Notes under the pieces: model-generated | The model's input: the letters and a program-made list of their open reading frames with translations, nothing else | Told to the model about the DNA's origin: nothing | Databases searched by the model: none | Position numbers and translations under genes: made by a program | Part shown: positions 22,252 to 22,390 of the stretch, one piece after another | How the letters are laid out: every line of letters begins with the position of its first letter | Numbering within the stretch: position 1 is the stretch's first letter | NCBI GenBank assembly: GCA_023437745.1 | Contig: JAEZFI010000254.1 | Location: 1 to 22,390, forward strand | Reading direction: 5' to 3' | DNA: 22,390 bases | Source of the DNA: Actinomycetes bacterium | Lineage (GTDB): Bacteria > Actinomycetota > Acidimicrobiia > Acidimicrobiales > Microtrichaceae

Positions 22252-22390
22252 TCAGTGGTTGGGATGGGCGCGGATGATCCGCGCGGCATCTGCTCGGTCC
22301 GTCGCGGCGAGCTTGAGCAGGATCGTGCTGACGTAGTTGGCGACGGTCTTGGTCGACAGGCCGAGGCGTGCGGCGATCGCGGGGTTGGCC
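22252..22390 (-). CDS. LuxR-type regulator, C-terminal fragment cut by window edge
   Basis: Only the last 45 residues are present: ANPAIAARLGLSTKTVANYV continuing STILLKLAATDRADAARII, then the stop. This is the second half of a LuxR/FixJ (GerE) helix-turn-helix, with the recognition helix LSTKTVANYVSTIL. The whole protein may be a response regulator or a larger LuxR protein; the upstream domain is outside the window. It is convergent with menB. Confidence 0.85.
   Translation of the reverse strand, partial: ANPAIAARLGLSTKTVANYVSTILLKLAATDRADAARIIRAHPNH

Noticed and set aside
1..22390. CRISPR array, insertion sequence, integrase or tRNA genes
   Set aside because: No repeat-spacer pattern, transposase or integrase motif was seen; the only tRNA-like end belongs to tmRNA.

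Overview
The window is high-GC, densely packed bacterial DNA of actinobacterial type. It probably comes from the Acidimicrobiia or a related deep branch; that placement rests on gene content and protein character, not on a search. Indicators are a Mycobacterium-like CysM and MenB, the actinobacterial order mec-cysM ... murI-MBL hydrolase-rph-rdgB on one strand, frequent GTG starts, and several promoters whose -10 box lies only 6-10 bases before the start codon (leaderless transcripts). Both ends are contig-like: galK is cut at the left edge in a poly-C/poly-G run, and a LuxR-type regulator is cut at the right edge.

Layout, left to right. (1) 1-4001, minus strand: a five-gene operon read MBL hydrolase, rph, rdgB, galT, galK. 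Its first three genes are joined by ATGA overlaps, and an 11-bp triplication lies at the rdgB/galT joint. (2) 4103-5239, plus strand: a membrane-anchored SGNH-hydrolase-like protein inserted between the MBL gene and murI (5247-6041, minus). (3) 6081-7895: a 54-bp imperfect palindrome, a ferritin-like diiron oxygenase gene (minus) and a divergent TetR regulator (plus), with two GTAC-N3-GTAC operators that each cover a -10 box. (4) 7883-12221: three paralogous exported proteins of unknown function, one held by an N-terminal membrane helix and two that look like lipoproteins, sharing six cysteines in three pairs. (5) 12258-14643, minus: fcl (GDP-fucose synthase), mec (JAMM peptidase), cysM, with no cysO. 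(6) 14771-17943, plus: smpB, then a large membrane protein joining a kinase-like domain to an LPG-synthase/flippase-type domain. (7) 17944-18854, minus: an acyl-CoA thioesterase and an unknown small protein. (8) 18988-19373, plus: tmRNA (ssrA) with an unusually short 9-residue tag, followed by a hairpin. (9) 19411-20984, minus: cytochrome P450 and a SnoaL-like protein, divergent from menB (21045-21953, plus). (10) About 300 bp without a gene, then the truncated LuxR-type gene.

How the genes fit together: rph, rdgB, murI, smpB and ssrA are housekeeping (RNA maturation, nucleotide-pool cleaning, cell wall, ribosome rescue). mec and cysM belong to the O-phosphoserine/CysO cysteine route, although the carrier gene is missing here. 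galT/galK form a Leloir pair, and fcl makes a nucleotide sugar for surface glycans. The accessory interest is concentrated between cysM and murI, where about 6 kb of diiron oxygenase, regulator and secreted paralogs occupies a place that is short in mycobacteria. The three-paralog exported family is the best candidate for something undescribed.
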